Assembly: GCF_030815295.1 (NCBI RefSeq) | Contig: NZ_JAUSWP010000001.1 | Source: Mycoplasma yeatsii | Lineage (GTDB): Bacteria; Bacillota_I; Bacilli_A; Mycoplasmatales; Mycoplasmataceae | Direction: 5' to 3' (one strand) | Length of the DNA: 64,000 bases | Shown: positions 1 to 8,898 of the stretch, piece after piece | Layout of the letters: every line of letters starts with the position of its first letter | Numbering within the stretch: the first letter of the stretch is position 1 | Notes under the pieces: generated by a model | The model's input: the letters and a program-made list of their open reading frames with translations, nothing else | What the model was told of the DNA's origin: nothing | Databases searched by the model: none | Position numbers and translations under genes: made by a program

Positions 1-602
1 GCCATTTTTTTTCTATCATTTTCATGTCTTCCAATAGGAGCATCAATAATACCTTTATTTTTAGCAATTACACCTCAAACTAAAGCATAATATTCTTTAT
101 AAATTTCATGATTTGCTAACATTTCAGTTAGTCTTTTGTGAGCTTTATCGTTTTTAGCAATAATTAATAATCCTGTAGTTTGTTTATCTATTCTATGCAC
201 TATTCCTGGTCTTAATTCACCATTAATTGATGAAAGCTCAACTCCACTTCCAAGTAACGCGTTAACAATAGTATTATCAAAATTACCAGCACCTGGATGA
301 ACTACGATATTATTTTGTTTATTAATAATTAAAATATCATCATCTTGATAAACAATATCTAAAGGAATGTCTTGAGCAACAATATCAGTTGGTTTAGGAT
401 CATCAATATTAATAATTATTTCTGTATTTGGTTTTACAACAAAATTATTAGAATTAATTGTTTGATCACCAACAGCAACATTACCTTCTTTAATTAATTT
501 TTGAATATATGATCTAGAAAAATCTCTATCAGATAACAGTTCAACTAAAAGTTTATCTAATCTAGTTGATATTTCATTAGAATTTAAAATTATTTGTTGC
601 AT
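1..602 (-). CDS. rluD: RluD-family 23S rRNA pseudouridine synthase (3' end outside window)
   Basis: Converts specific uridines of large-subunit rRNA to pseudouridine. The N-terminal ~60 residues (RLDKLLVELL...SYIQKLIKEGNV) are an S4-type RNA-binding domain. The catalytic domain follows, with the family motif HRIDKQTTGLL around residue 136-146; Asp139 is the expected nucleophile. An in-frame TGA (Trp) near position 75 interrupts a standard-code reading, but the frame continues to the window edge, so the C-terminus is missing here. The ATG at 602 overlaps the end of lspA by 13 nt, so the two are probably co-transcribed and translationally coupled. That lspA-rluD order is common in Firmicutes. 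RluD-like rather than RluA/RluC is by context; the exact target uridines cannot be read from sequence. Confidence 0.9.
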
Positions 603-1186
603 TCTTCTTCACCTTTTTGCTTTTTAAATTTAGTTTTAATAAATTGGATAAATTCTATTACTATAACTAAAGCACTAACTCCAATTCCAACATTAACTCA
701 TAAATCAGCTAAGTTAAAAATATAACTAGCTTTAACTCAAGACATATCTCATATTAAAAAGTCAATAACTCCACCAGGTTTTGAATTTTCATTTAAAGGA
801 GCTCATGATCTAGCAATTAAATTAGCAAAACTTCCAGATAAAATAAATACTAAAGCAATTAATCATTTTTTATTATTTAAAAATATGAAAAAGATTATTA
901 ATAAGAAAGTTATTATACTTGCTATTGAAATCACTAAGTATTGTTTGTCTTCTAATCCACCATAAGCCATACCTAAATTAATTGTATATTTAAGTTTTAT
1001 AAATCCTGGAATTAGTTTAGCTTCTTGACCTAGATTAAATTTGTTTGCAACAATAATTTTAGTTATTAGATCAGATGCTATTAGAAAAATTAAAATAGGA
1101 GCACAAACAAAAAGTTTATATTTTCATTCAAAATTATACTGTTTTAGTTTAACTTTTCATTCTAGAATTTTATCTTTAAGTATCAT
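590..1186 (-). CDS. lspA: lipoprotein signal peptidase (signal peptidase II), atypical active site
   Basis: Membrane aspartyl protease that cleaves prolipoproteins before the lipid-modified Cys. It has 198 residues, several in-frame TGA Trp codons and four hydrophobic segments. Family landmarks are visible: SDLITK near residue 38, NLGMAYGG, VIDFL and the final FNLADLW, whose Asp is one catalytic residue. The other catalytic motif, normally N-x-x-D-R, reads N-L-I-A-R (codons at about 806-823), so the first catalytic Asp is replaced by Ala. I rechecked the codons in frame. The substrates clearly exist in this genome, since several proteins here have an SC lipobox. It sits between ileS and rluD. 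Identity is firm from layout and the flanking motifs; catalytic competence is uncertain. Confidence 0.88.
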
Positions 1187-1196
1187 ATTTTCTCCA

Positions 1197-3929
1197 CTAT
1201 AAACTTTTAACTACTTTATCACATTCTAAACAAATTTCATCATCAATTAAATTATCAAATATTTGTCAACATCTTTGGCATTTCATACCTTGTTTTTGTT
1301 CAACTTTAATTTCACTTAAATTACAGCTAATAAATTCATCATTAGTTTGATCAACAAAATTAATTGAATTTACAATAAAGATTTGAGCTAGATCTTTTTG
1401 ATCTGATAAATGTTTAAATTCATCATTTAATTTAATTGTTACAACAGCTTCAAAACCTTTGTTAATTACTTTGTTTTCTCTTGCTGTTTCTAATGCTTTA
1501 TTTACATCATCACGTAAATTCATTAGACTTTCTCATTTGTTAATAAATTCTTGGTTTTGATCAAATTTTTGTTCTCTATTATTTAATAAGTGAACTGATA
1601 ATTGTTTATCTGAAATGTTTAATGATTGGTATGCTTCTTCAATTGTATGAACTAAAATAGGGCGTAAAACATCAATTAAACATCATAATTGTTCATATAA
1701 AACAGTTTGAACTTGTCTTCTTCTTTTTGAATCTTTAGCATGAATATATAAAATGTCTTTAATGAAATCTAAATAGAATGATGATAGGTTTTTAGTTACA
1801 TAATTCATTGTTAAATTATAAACTTGGTTAAATTGTAAGTTTTGATAAAAATCATTTGCTTTATCTTTAAATTGAGTTAAATTAGCTAAACTGTATTTAT
1901 CAACTTCTTCTAAATCATTTTGATAATCTTTTAATGGATCAAAATCATGTAAATTAGCTAAAATAAATCTAATTGTGTTACGGATTTTTCTATATGATTC
2001 ACTAATTTGTTTAATAATTTCAGGACCAATTTTTTGATCATCAGTAAAATCAGTTGAACTTACTCATAATCTTAAAATATCAGCACCTAAATCATTTGAA
2101 AATCGAATTGGATCAACACCGTTTCCTAATGACTTAGACATTTTGTTTCCTTTTTCATCAGTTGTCATACCATGAGAAACTAATTTTTTATAAGGAGATT
2201 TTGACATATAAATAGTTGAGTTAATCATTGATGCGTTAAATCATCCTCTGTATTGATCGTTTCCTTCTAAATACATATCAAATGGTAGATCTAATTCTTT
2301 AAATCTTTCAATCATAGCAATTGCACTTGATCCTGAATCAAATCAAACATCTAAAATATCTTTTTCTTTCTTCAAGTTTTTGTTTTTATATTCATCAGGT
2401 AAGAAAATATCAGCATCATCATTGAATCAAGCATGAGTTCCTAATTCATCAATTTTATTAATTGCATATTGTAAAATTTCATTATTTAAAACTAAATTAT
2501 CGTTTTGATCATAAAACGCAACAATTGGAACTCCTCATAATCTTTGTCTTGAAATAGTTCAATCTGTTCTTTCTTCTAAAACTTGATATAGACGTCTTTT
2601 TGCTCATTTTGGGTGAGTTTCAATTTCATTAACATTTTTTAAAATTTCATCTTTAACTGGTGCTAAATTAACAAATCATTGTAATGTACATCTATAAATA
2701 ACTGGTTTTTTAGTTCTTCAGTCATGAGGATATGAGTGAGTTACAAATTTTAGTTTTAATAAGTTGTTTTTATTTGATAGTCTTGTTGTGATAATTTTGT
2801 TTGTATCATCATAAAACATACCAACTAATTCAGGATCTAAATGATTAATTTCTTCAGTAAATTTACCTTGATTATTGATTGGAGCAAATGGTTCGATTTT
2901 GTGTTGTTTTACAATTAAATAATCATCTTCACCAAATCCACCAGCAATATGAACCATACCAGTTCCAGATTCGCTAGTTACGTGATGACCTAAAACAACT
3001 TTACTAATTTTTTGATCATATAAAGGGTGAACGTATTGTGTATCAACTAAATATGAACCTTCAACTTCATCTAAAACACTAACATTTTCTCATCCAATTT
3101 CTTGACTTGCTTTTTCAACTAATTCTGAAGCTATAACAAATTTTCTATCATCATTTTCAGGTTTAACAATACTATATTTAATGTTTTGTCCAACTGCAAT
3201 TAATTGGTTTGAAGGTAAAGTTCAAGGTGTTGTTGTTCAAATCACTAGTTTAGTATCTGAATCAAATTTATCAGAATTTACAATATCACAAGCTACATAA
3301 ACAGTTGGTGATTTAACATCTTTATATTCAATTTCAGAATCTGCTAATGCTGATTCACTTGATGGAGATCAATAAATTGGTTTTAACGCTTTATAAATCA
3401 ATCCTTTTTCATACATTTTTTGAAATAGTCTTAATTCGCTCATTTCAAAATCATGAGTTAAAGTAACATATTTAACATCATAATCAGTAAACATACCTAA
3501 ACGCTTAAATTGACTTGATTGATTTTTAACTTGATCTAAAGCATATTTTTCACATAATTTTCTAAACTCAATTTTATCCATGCTTTTACGATCAACACCA
3601 GTTTTAGTAACAGCAGTTTCAATAGGTAAACCGTGAGTATCTCATCCCATAATAAAAGGAGCATAAAAACCTGTTGCATTTTTAAATCTAATGATGATAT
3701 CTTTTAAAGTTTTATTTAATGCATGACCAATGTGTAGATCTCCATTCGCATATGGTGGTCCATCGTGTAAAACAAATTTAGGTAGATCTTTGTTTAGTTG
3801 CATTTTTTTGTCATAAATTTTATTTTCTTCTCAGAATTGTTCAAAAACAGGTTCTTTATCTTTTAAACCAGCTCTCATATCAAAAGAAGTTTGTCCAATT
3901 AATAATGTATCTTTGAATTTATTAGCCAT
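1197..3929 (-). CDS. ileS: isoleucyl-tRNA synthetase
   Basis: Class I aminoacyl-tRNA synthetase that charges tRNA-Ile. The protein has 910 residues, the usual bacterial length. It has the HIGH-type motif in DLHIGHALNK near residue 60, the WTTTPWTLP editing-domain motif, and KMSKSLGNG near residue 595. A C-terminal zinc cluster (CQRCWQIFD...CLEC) marks the eubacterial form. At least ten in-frame TGA codons are read as Trp, including invariant Trp positions such as the one in MGWDTHGLP, which strongly supports code 4. The ATG at 3929 follows an AAAGGATTAT ribosome-binding site. Expression is evidently controlled by the T-box leader immediately upstream. Confidence 0.97.
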
Positions 3930-3944
3930 AAATATAATCCTTTC

Positions 3945-4170
3945 TTAAAAATAAAAATCGCCCTATGTAAGGAGCGATTAAACCGCGGTGCCATCCTAAT
4001 TAAATCATAAAATATATTATGATCCATCTCTGTTGGTATTAACGGTTCCACCGCGAAATTCTACTAAGCTAAATGGCGTTCTTTTTCGGTAAGAAAAAGT
4101 GATATTTTATAAAACACTTTACTAATTCACACCACACATTAGCTCTCTGAAAAAGTTAATTTTATAAAAC
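3945..4170 (-). promoter_or_regulatory. T-box leader of ileS
   Basis: Read on the minus strand. A Stem I start (AGAGAGCTAATG) is followed by a probable specifier loop containing ATC (Ile) at about 4105-4110. The T-box core ATGGCACCGCGG lies near 3982-3995. An AGGA...TCCT antiterminator pairing competes with a terminator helix just before the gene. T-box RNAs sense uncharged tRNA and permit readthrough. A second T-box-like string, GCGGTGGAACCG, lies upstream at about 4045-4056 and is unusual. Stem boundaries are approximate. Confidence 0.85.
3950..3981 (-). terminator. T-box regulated terminator before ileS
   Basis: On the minus strand ATCGCTCC pairs with GGGCGAT across a TTACATA loop and is followed by a T-rich run. 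The 5' arm overlaps the bases that pair with the T-box core in the alternative antiterminator, which gives the classic switch. Confidence 0.75.
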
Positions 4171-4207
4171 TTGTCTTTTAATTTTATTTATTTTATTCTA
4201 TATTATT

Positions 4208-5212
4208 TTAATTGTTTTTTCCACTATTTTCATGACTTCTAACAAATTTCAAGCTTCTAGCTATGTAATCATTTTCAAATTCAATAATTGATTTTGTATG
4301 ATGAACACCTTGATCGTAAATTATAACTTTATTTTCATTAGCTTGTTCAATGTTATTTTTAATCTTACACATTCTAACACTATCTAAATAATTAGTAACT
4401 TTGTCATATCTATTGTGGAAGTATAAAACTGGTATATATTTATTTGAAGTTTGAATTAATTCTCTAAAGTTTAAATCGCTTAAATTAACTTGATATTCTT
4501 GTTTATAAACTTTTAAAATATCTTTTAAAATATCATTTCCTAAACCTTGTAAAAACCTAGGAGCATTATTAGTAACCATTTTTTTTAATAAATGTTTAAC
4601 TGACATATAAGATGAATCTGAGATCGCTCATTTAATGTTTGCTTTTTTAATTAAATTAGGTTCAGTTAATAAAAAGTAATTAATTGTAAATGCACCCATA
4701 CTAGTTCCAACCAAACCTAGTGTTGAAACGTTATATTTTTGAATTAATCAATTAATAATAGTGATTAAATCACCTTTTTCTTGATAACCTCAAGTAGTAA
4801 CTTTTCCTTCACTTACACCATGATTTCTAAAATCAAAAGTAATGATGTTATAACCTAATTGACGATAATGTCATAATAAATATAAAACTTCTACTCTATT
4901 AGAATTATAACCATGAACACCAACAACTCATTTATCAGATTGTTTTGAATTTAATCAAATACTTCCAGCAATTCTAGTTCCATCAAATGAATTAGTAAAA
5001 AAATTAATAGTTGGAGTTTTGTATTCTTTAATTTTTAATTTTTTATTTGAATTTCTATTTGTTGGATTTAGTCAAGAAAAAGCTTTAATAGGATTGAAAT
5101 TAACTGAAAATCCATCTTCTCTTTTGTAAATAGTTTTTGAGAATTTAGAATTTCACATCGTTATCATCGCTAAAGCAATACTTGAATATTGATTAGTTAT
5201 CTCTTTTTTCAT
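4208..5212 (-). CDS. alpha/beta hydrolase (serine hydrolase) family protein
   Basis: 334 residues. The oxyanion-hole type motif VHGYNSNR lies near residue 105. Next come DFRNHG and then the nucleophile elbow G-T-S-M-G-A near residue 165. A candidate catalytic Asp is in the DSSY or DQG segments, and a His is in GVHHTKS near the C-terminus. A hydrophobic/basic N-terminus suggests membrane association, but no cleavable signal is clear. This is the family commonly annotated as lysophospholipase-like, peptidase or esterase in mycoplasmas; the substrate is not evident. It ends just upstream of the ileS leader and is probably transcribed with the gene at 5277-6143. Confidence 0.85.
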
Positions 5213-5276
5213 CTTTTTGTAACTTTCTATTTTCTATATATTTAATTATAAAATACAAACTTAATATCATATTATT

Positions 5277-6143
5277 TTAATTTGTAATTGATTTAAGTCT
5301 TTTTATAAAATCATAAACTTTATTAATTTCTGTTTTATTATAAGCGTATTCTTGTTTAAAGTTAGGATTATATCTTTTTAAAATACTTTTATAAGCCTTT
5401 TTAATATCTTTAGTTTTTGATAAAGTACTGATTTCTAATAAAGCATAAGATTGATTTACTATATTAAATTTCTTTGAAAAAACTTTCTTTTTAGAGTGTT
5501 TTTTGATTGTTAGATTAGCTTGATAAATATCAATTTTTAATTCTTTAATTAAGTTTAAAGTTTGTTCTAATAAAGTATCATTAATCTTTTTAATTTCATC
5601 TTCTACATCACATGAAATATTTTTAATAGCACAAGAAATTTCATTTTTTAAAATATTTTCAACAAAATCATTTACCATTAATTCTCTAAAAATAGTTCAA
5701 TATTGTTTATAGTATTTAGATAAAAATAAAACACTTTCTTTATTGTATTCTAACTTTAGTTCATCAAAAGCAAATAATAATAATTTTTCACAATGTAAAA
5801 AATTTAATAATAATTGATCTTCACTAGATTTTAAATTGCTAATAAGTTTTTCAGTAGAAGTAAAACGAACTTTTGTATTTTCTAAAAATTTTTTAGTTTC
5901 TTTATATTCGCCAAAAAATGGAATTCTATTAAAGTTTTCATAATAATCGTATTCTTTTATTAAAATGACTGTTTTATTGTCGATGATTCAGCTTTTTCTA
6001 TTTTGAATAAAGATTTTATCAATTTCACTATTTGATTCTTTTAATTTTTGATCTTTTCTATTCAATAGGTATCTAAACACAACAACAAATATGAAAAACA
6101 AAATCCAAATCACTAAAAGCGATATTAAAAATACAATCATCAT
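5277..6143 (-). CDS. membrane-anchored protein with degenerate J-like C-terminal domain
   Basis: 288 residues. One N-terminal membrane segment (residues 2-22, roughly LISLLVIWILFFIFVVVF) is followed by a basic stop-transfer sequence and a charged helical middle. The last ~60 residues (YALLEIS...DIKKAYKSILKRYNP) resemble a DnaJ J-domain in helix pattern, but the HPD tripeptide that stimulates DnaK is replaced by NPN. It is therefore not a canonical Hsp40. ATGs at 6143 and 6140 are both possible; AGGAGA lies just upstream. Function is unknown. It sits between the ribosomal L21/L27 operon and the hydrolase gene. Confidence 0.7.
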
Positions 6144-6176
6144 GTCGTTTTTCTCCTGTATAAATAAAATTATAAT

Positions 6177-6203
6177 AAAAAGTTCTCATATTTGAGAACT
6201 TTT
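6177..6203 (-). terminator. terminator of rplU-prp-rpmA
   Basis: The hairpin AAAAGTTCTC / GAGAACTTTT is followed on the minus strand by a T/A-rich run, immediately after the rpmA stop codon. Confidence 0.75.
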
Positions 6204-6207
6204 GAAA

Positions 6208-6504
6208 TTAATTAGTTTCTTTAGCTATAACACTAACTCTAGTACGGTTTTTTCCGAATCTTTCATATTTAACGATTCCTGAAGTTAAAGCAAATAGAGT
6301 GTCATCTCCACCACGTCCTACGTTGTTACCTGGGTGGATTTTTGTTCCTCTTTGTCTAAAAATAATTGAACCAGCGTTAGTAAATTGTCCGTCTGATTTT
6401 TTAGCACCTAAACGTTTTGATTCAGAGTCACGTCCGTTTTTAGTTGACCCTACTCCTTTTTTAGAAGCAAAGAACTGTAAACCTAATAAGAAACGCATAT
6501 TCAT
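6208..6504 (-). CDS. rpmA: 50S ribosomal protein bL27 with cleavable N-terminal extension
   Basis: 98 residues. The canonical bL27 core begins ASKKGVGSTKNGRDS, the part that reaches the peptidyl-transferase centre. It is preceded by MNMRFLLGLQFF. In Firmicutes and mollicutes this extension is removed by the protease Prp, which cuts after the FF of a LxLQFF motif, as seen here. The gene for that protease lies 1 nt upstream. The start at 6504 is chosen because AAGGAGG is 8 nt upstream; a second ATG at 6498 is less well spaced. Last gene of the operon. Confidence 0.97.
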   Translation of the reverse strand: MNMRFLLGLQFFASKKGVGSTKNGRDSESKRLGAKKSDGQFTNAGSIIFRQRGTKIHPGNNVGRGGDDTLFALTSGIVKYERFGKNRTRVSVIAKETN

Positions 6505-6505
6505 A

Positions 6506-6820
6506 TTAACTTACCTCCTTAAACTGTGTATTTTTAGGATATTGAGTTGTTATTGTATGAATTTGTATTTTTAACATATTCAACATAGTTTGTAGATATT
6601 TATCATTTAAGTCAAGTGCTTGAATAATAACTTCATTATCTAAAACTTCCAACCTCACCTTGTCATGATAATTAATATCAAGTGCATTTAAAGCACCACT
6701 AACAATTCCTGTAATTGCAGCACACACAAGATCTTGACCATAAGGTCCGGCATTTGCATGACCACTTATATTAAATTGTTGGATATTTTTATCATTATAT
6801 TTAATTACTATTTTTATCAT
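6506..6820 (-). CDS. prp: ribosomal-processing cysteine protease Prp (YsxB family)
   Basis: 104 residues. Prp removes the N-terminal extension of bL27, a step essential in Staphylococcus because bL27 otherwise blocks the ribosome. The catalytic dyad motifs are visible: GHAN (His22 region) and DLVCAAIT (Cys34 region). It lies between rplU and rpmA, the invariant Firmicute arrangement. Its stop codon lies in the ribosome-binding region of rpmA and only 2 nt separate it from rplU, so the three genes form one operon. Older annotations call it a hypothetical protein. Confidence 0.92.
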   Translation of the reverse strand: MIKIVIKYNDKNIQQFNISGHANAGPYGQDLVCAAITGIVSGALNALDINYHDKVRLEVLDNEVIIQALDLNDKYLQTMLNMLKIQIHTITTQYPKNTQFKEVS

Positions 6821-6822
6821 AA

Positions 6823-7125
6823 TTATTTAGTAGTAATTTCATCGATTTTTACTTTTGTAAAAGGTTGTCTGTGACCGTAAATTTTATTAACGTTTTTCTT
6901 TGGATGATATCTTACAACACGGATTTTTTTACCTTTTCCTTGTTTTACGATAGTTCCTGAAACTTTAGCTCCAGCGATTGTTGGGTTACCAACTGTTCCA
7001 TCGATCATTAATACTTGATCAAATACAACTTTTGCATCAACTTCACCTTCGATTTTTTCAATGAAGATTTCTTGTCCTGGTTCAACTTTAATTTGTTTTC
7101 CACCAGTTTTAATGATTGCAAACAT
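6823..7125 (-). CDS. rplU: 50S ribosomal protein bL21
   Basis: 100 residues, standard length. It starts MFAIIKTGGKQIKVEPGQ, and the C-terminal YHPKKNVNKIYGHRQPFTKVKI stretch carries the rRNA-binding basic region. The ATG at 7125 has a strong GGAGGAAGAAAG ribosome-binding site. First gene of rplU-prp-rpmA, preceded by a structured leader. Confidence 0.97.
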   Translation of the reverse strand: MFAIIKTGGKQIKVEPGQEIFIEKIEGEVDAKVVFDQVLMIDGTVGNPTIAGAKVSGTIVKQGKGKKIRVVRYHPKKNVNKIYGHRQPFTKVKIDEITTK

Positions 7126-7205
7126 CTTTCTTCCTCCAGTCTAGACTCGCCTTTGTATGTGAGTGTTAACTTCTTTTAAGACATACAAAAAGAGCGGTTG
7201 AAACT
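7126..7205 (-). promoter_or_regulatory. probable L21-type ribosomal protein leader
   Basis: The 80 nt before rplU contain the complementary pieces TTGTATGT and ACATACAA and a GAGTCTAGACTGGAGG segment next to the start codon. A conserved leader RNA precedes rplU in many Firmicutes and is thought to give autoregulation. Assignment rests on position and pairing only; covariance was not tested. Confidence 0.5.
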
Positions 7206-7327
7206 TTTTTCAACATAAAGATATTACTACATATAATTAATCATTTCAATATATGATTACAATTTAAGTAAGTTTTATTTTCTAATTACATTTTTAGGTT
7301 TTTAAAAAGTGTTAAAGCTAAATTAAA

Positions 7328-7729
7328 CTAAAAAATTCCTTGATCATCAAATGAGTATTGTGAAATTGAATCAACACTATAATCACCAAAATTATTTGGA
7401 ATAGCAACTTTTTGCACGCTTTTACCTGATCCTAATTCTAAAACAGGAAAACGAGATTGCATAGAATCATATTTTAATTTTTCTATTTCATAGTCAACTT
7501 TTCTTGTGTTATCTACTTTTATTAAATTATTGCCTATCTTATACTCTGCTTTAACTGGATTCGTTGAAGCAATAAACATTGATAAAATTGAAGATGTAAT
7601 AGTACCAATGACACCAATATAACCATTAAAGATGCTTGAAACAAGTTTTCCAGCACCATCTAAAAGAGCACCAGTAATACCTGCTCCACCAATAATTTCT
7701 TTTGTATTTTCTATTTTAATTTCTTTCAT
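7328..7729 (-). CDS. small protein with double-glycine leader (bacteriocin-like)
   Basis: 133 residues, no homologue recognised by eye. The N-terminus MKEIKIENTKEIIGG matches the short charged leader ending in GG that C39-peptidase ABC exporters remove from class II bacteriocins and peptide pheromones (Ile at -4 and -12 from the cut). After it comes a Gly/Ser-rich hydrophobic stretch (about residues 16-55), then a polar tail rich in Lys, Asp and Ser. The ATG at 7729 has an AGGAGG site. It follows rsmI by 25 nt and precedes the L21 leader. The proposed secretion is inferred from the leader; no exporter gene is in this window. The polar tail is longer than in typical bacteriocins. Confidence 0.75.
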   Translation of the reverse strand: MKEIKIENTKEIIGGAGITGALLDGAGKLVSSIFNGYIGVIGTITSSILSMFIASTNPVKAEYKIGNNLIKVDNTRKVDYEIEKLKYDSMQSRFPVLELGSGKSVQKVAIPNNFGDYSVDSISQYSFDDQGIF

Positions 7730-7754
7730 TTTATTTTTACCTCCTATTAATGTA

Positions 7755-8648
7755 TTAGGAAGTTTTATTTAAAATGTACATGTTATATAGCTCGTTTTTT
7801 GATTTATTTGTTTTTTGACTAATTATTTGGCAAGCTTTTTTTAATTTAATATCATTTAGATTCATTTCTTCATCAATTAATTTAATAATTTCTTGATCTG
7901 AATAATCGTTATTTATTAGTTTTTGATTCTGTTTATCAATTACAATTACAAATTCACCTTTACTAATAAATTCATCTGAATTAACATAGTTATTAATTTC
8001 ACTAATTGATCCATAAACAATTTCTTCATTAATCTTAGTTAGTTCTCTAGCTATAACTATTTTATGATTTGGATCTAGTATTTCACTTAAACATTCAACA
8101 GTTTGTTTAATTCGGTGAACTGATTCATAAAAACTAATTACTGTATCATTATATTTATTAATTAAATTAGTTAATTCTTTAATTTTTGATTGTTTATTTT
8201 TATTTTCAATAAAACCATAAAAATAATTTGTTTTACTATTAAAACCACTACAAATTAAAGCATGAATATAAGCTGAACCTGTTCCAATTGCTGTAATATT
8301 ACAATTTATATTTAACTGTCTTAATTGATTAATTAAATATCCTGCTGGATCACTTATAATAGGAACTCCTGCATCACTTATAATAGCTATGTTTTTATTT
8401 TGATTAACTAGATCTATGATTTGATTAATTCTTTGATCTTCATTGTGCATGTGAAAAGAGATTAAAATATTTGAAATATTATATTTATCTAATAAAACTT
8501 TACTAGTTCTAGTATCTTCACAAAATATAAAATCAACATCTTGTAATGTTTGTAAACTTCTTTTATTAATATCATCTAAATTACCTATTGGAGTTGTTAT
8601 TAAATAAATTGTAGGTTTATTATTTTTAAAAGTTTTTTGTAAAATCAT
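7755..8648 (-). CDS. rsmI: 16S rRNA (cytidine-1402-2'-O)-methyltransferase
   Basis: 297 residues. SAM-dependent tetrapyrrole-methylase-fold enzyme that 2'-O-methylates C1402 of 16S rRNA. It has the N-terminal motif YLITTPIGNLDDI, then FCEDTRTSK, ISDAGVPIISDPG-type residues (here SDPAGY), and YESVHRI. Length matches the family. The ATG at 8648 follows AAGGAGAAATT. No other rRNA methylase is adjacent. Confidence 0.95.
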   Translation of the reverse strand: MILQKTFKNNKPTIYLITTPIGNLDDINKRSLQTLQDVDFIFCEDTRTSKVLLDKYNISNILISFHMHNEDQRINQIIDLVNQNKNIAIISDAGVPIISDPAGYLINQLRQLNINCNITAIGTGSAYIHALICSGFNSKTNYFYGFIENKNKQSKIKELTNLINKYNDTVISFYESVHRIKQTVECLSEILDPNHKIVIARELTKINEEIVYGSISEINNYVNSDEFISKGEFVIVIDKQNQKLINNDYSDQEIIKLIDEEMNLNDIKLKKACQIISQKTNKSKNELYNMYILNKTS

Positions 8649-8766
8649 AATTTCTCCTTATAAACTATTTTAATTTTAACTTAAGATTAGATAAACTGAA
8701 TCATTGAACTATTAAACATTAAAATATTAAACAAAATAAACCTATAATCAAAAAAATATCAATTAG

Positions 8767-8804
8767 GCGAGCAAAAAGTGTGGAAATACACGTAAATTGC
8801 TCGC
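8767..8804. repeat. long imperfect hairpin in rsmI upstream region
   Basis: GCGAGCAA (8767-8774) is exactly complementary to TTGCTCGC (8797-8804), with an inner GTGT/ACAC helix (8778-8781 / 8788-8791) and a GGAAAT loop. It is GC-richer than its surroundings and has no T-run on either side, so it does not look like a terminator. It lies between the gnd terminator and rsmI. Function unknown; an rsmI leader structure or a binding site is possible. Confidence 0.55.
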
Positions 8805-8860
8805 GATTTATATAATTACTAAAACAATTTCGATAGATAAATATAACCAATAAAAATAAA

Positions 8861-8882
8861 ATTGACAGAAATTTCTGTCAAT
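8861..8882 (-). terminator. terminator of mtlA-mtlF-gnd
   Basis: ATTGACAGAA / TTCTGTCAAT form a near-perfect palindrome followed on the minus strand by a T-rich run, 17 nt after the gnd stop codon. Confidence 0.7.
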
Positions 8883-8898
8883 TAATAAAGTTACTAGA

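Noticed and set aside
1197..3929. ileS as a decayed pseudogene (many TGA codons)
   Set aside because: The TGA codons fall at conserved Trp sites and no TAA/TAG or frameshift was seen; code 4 explains it.
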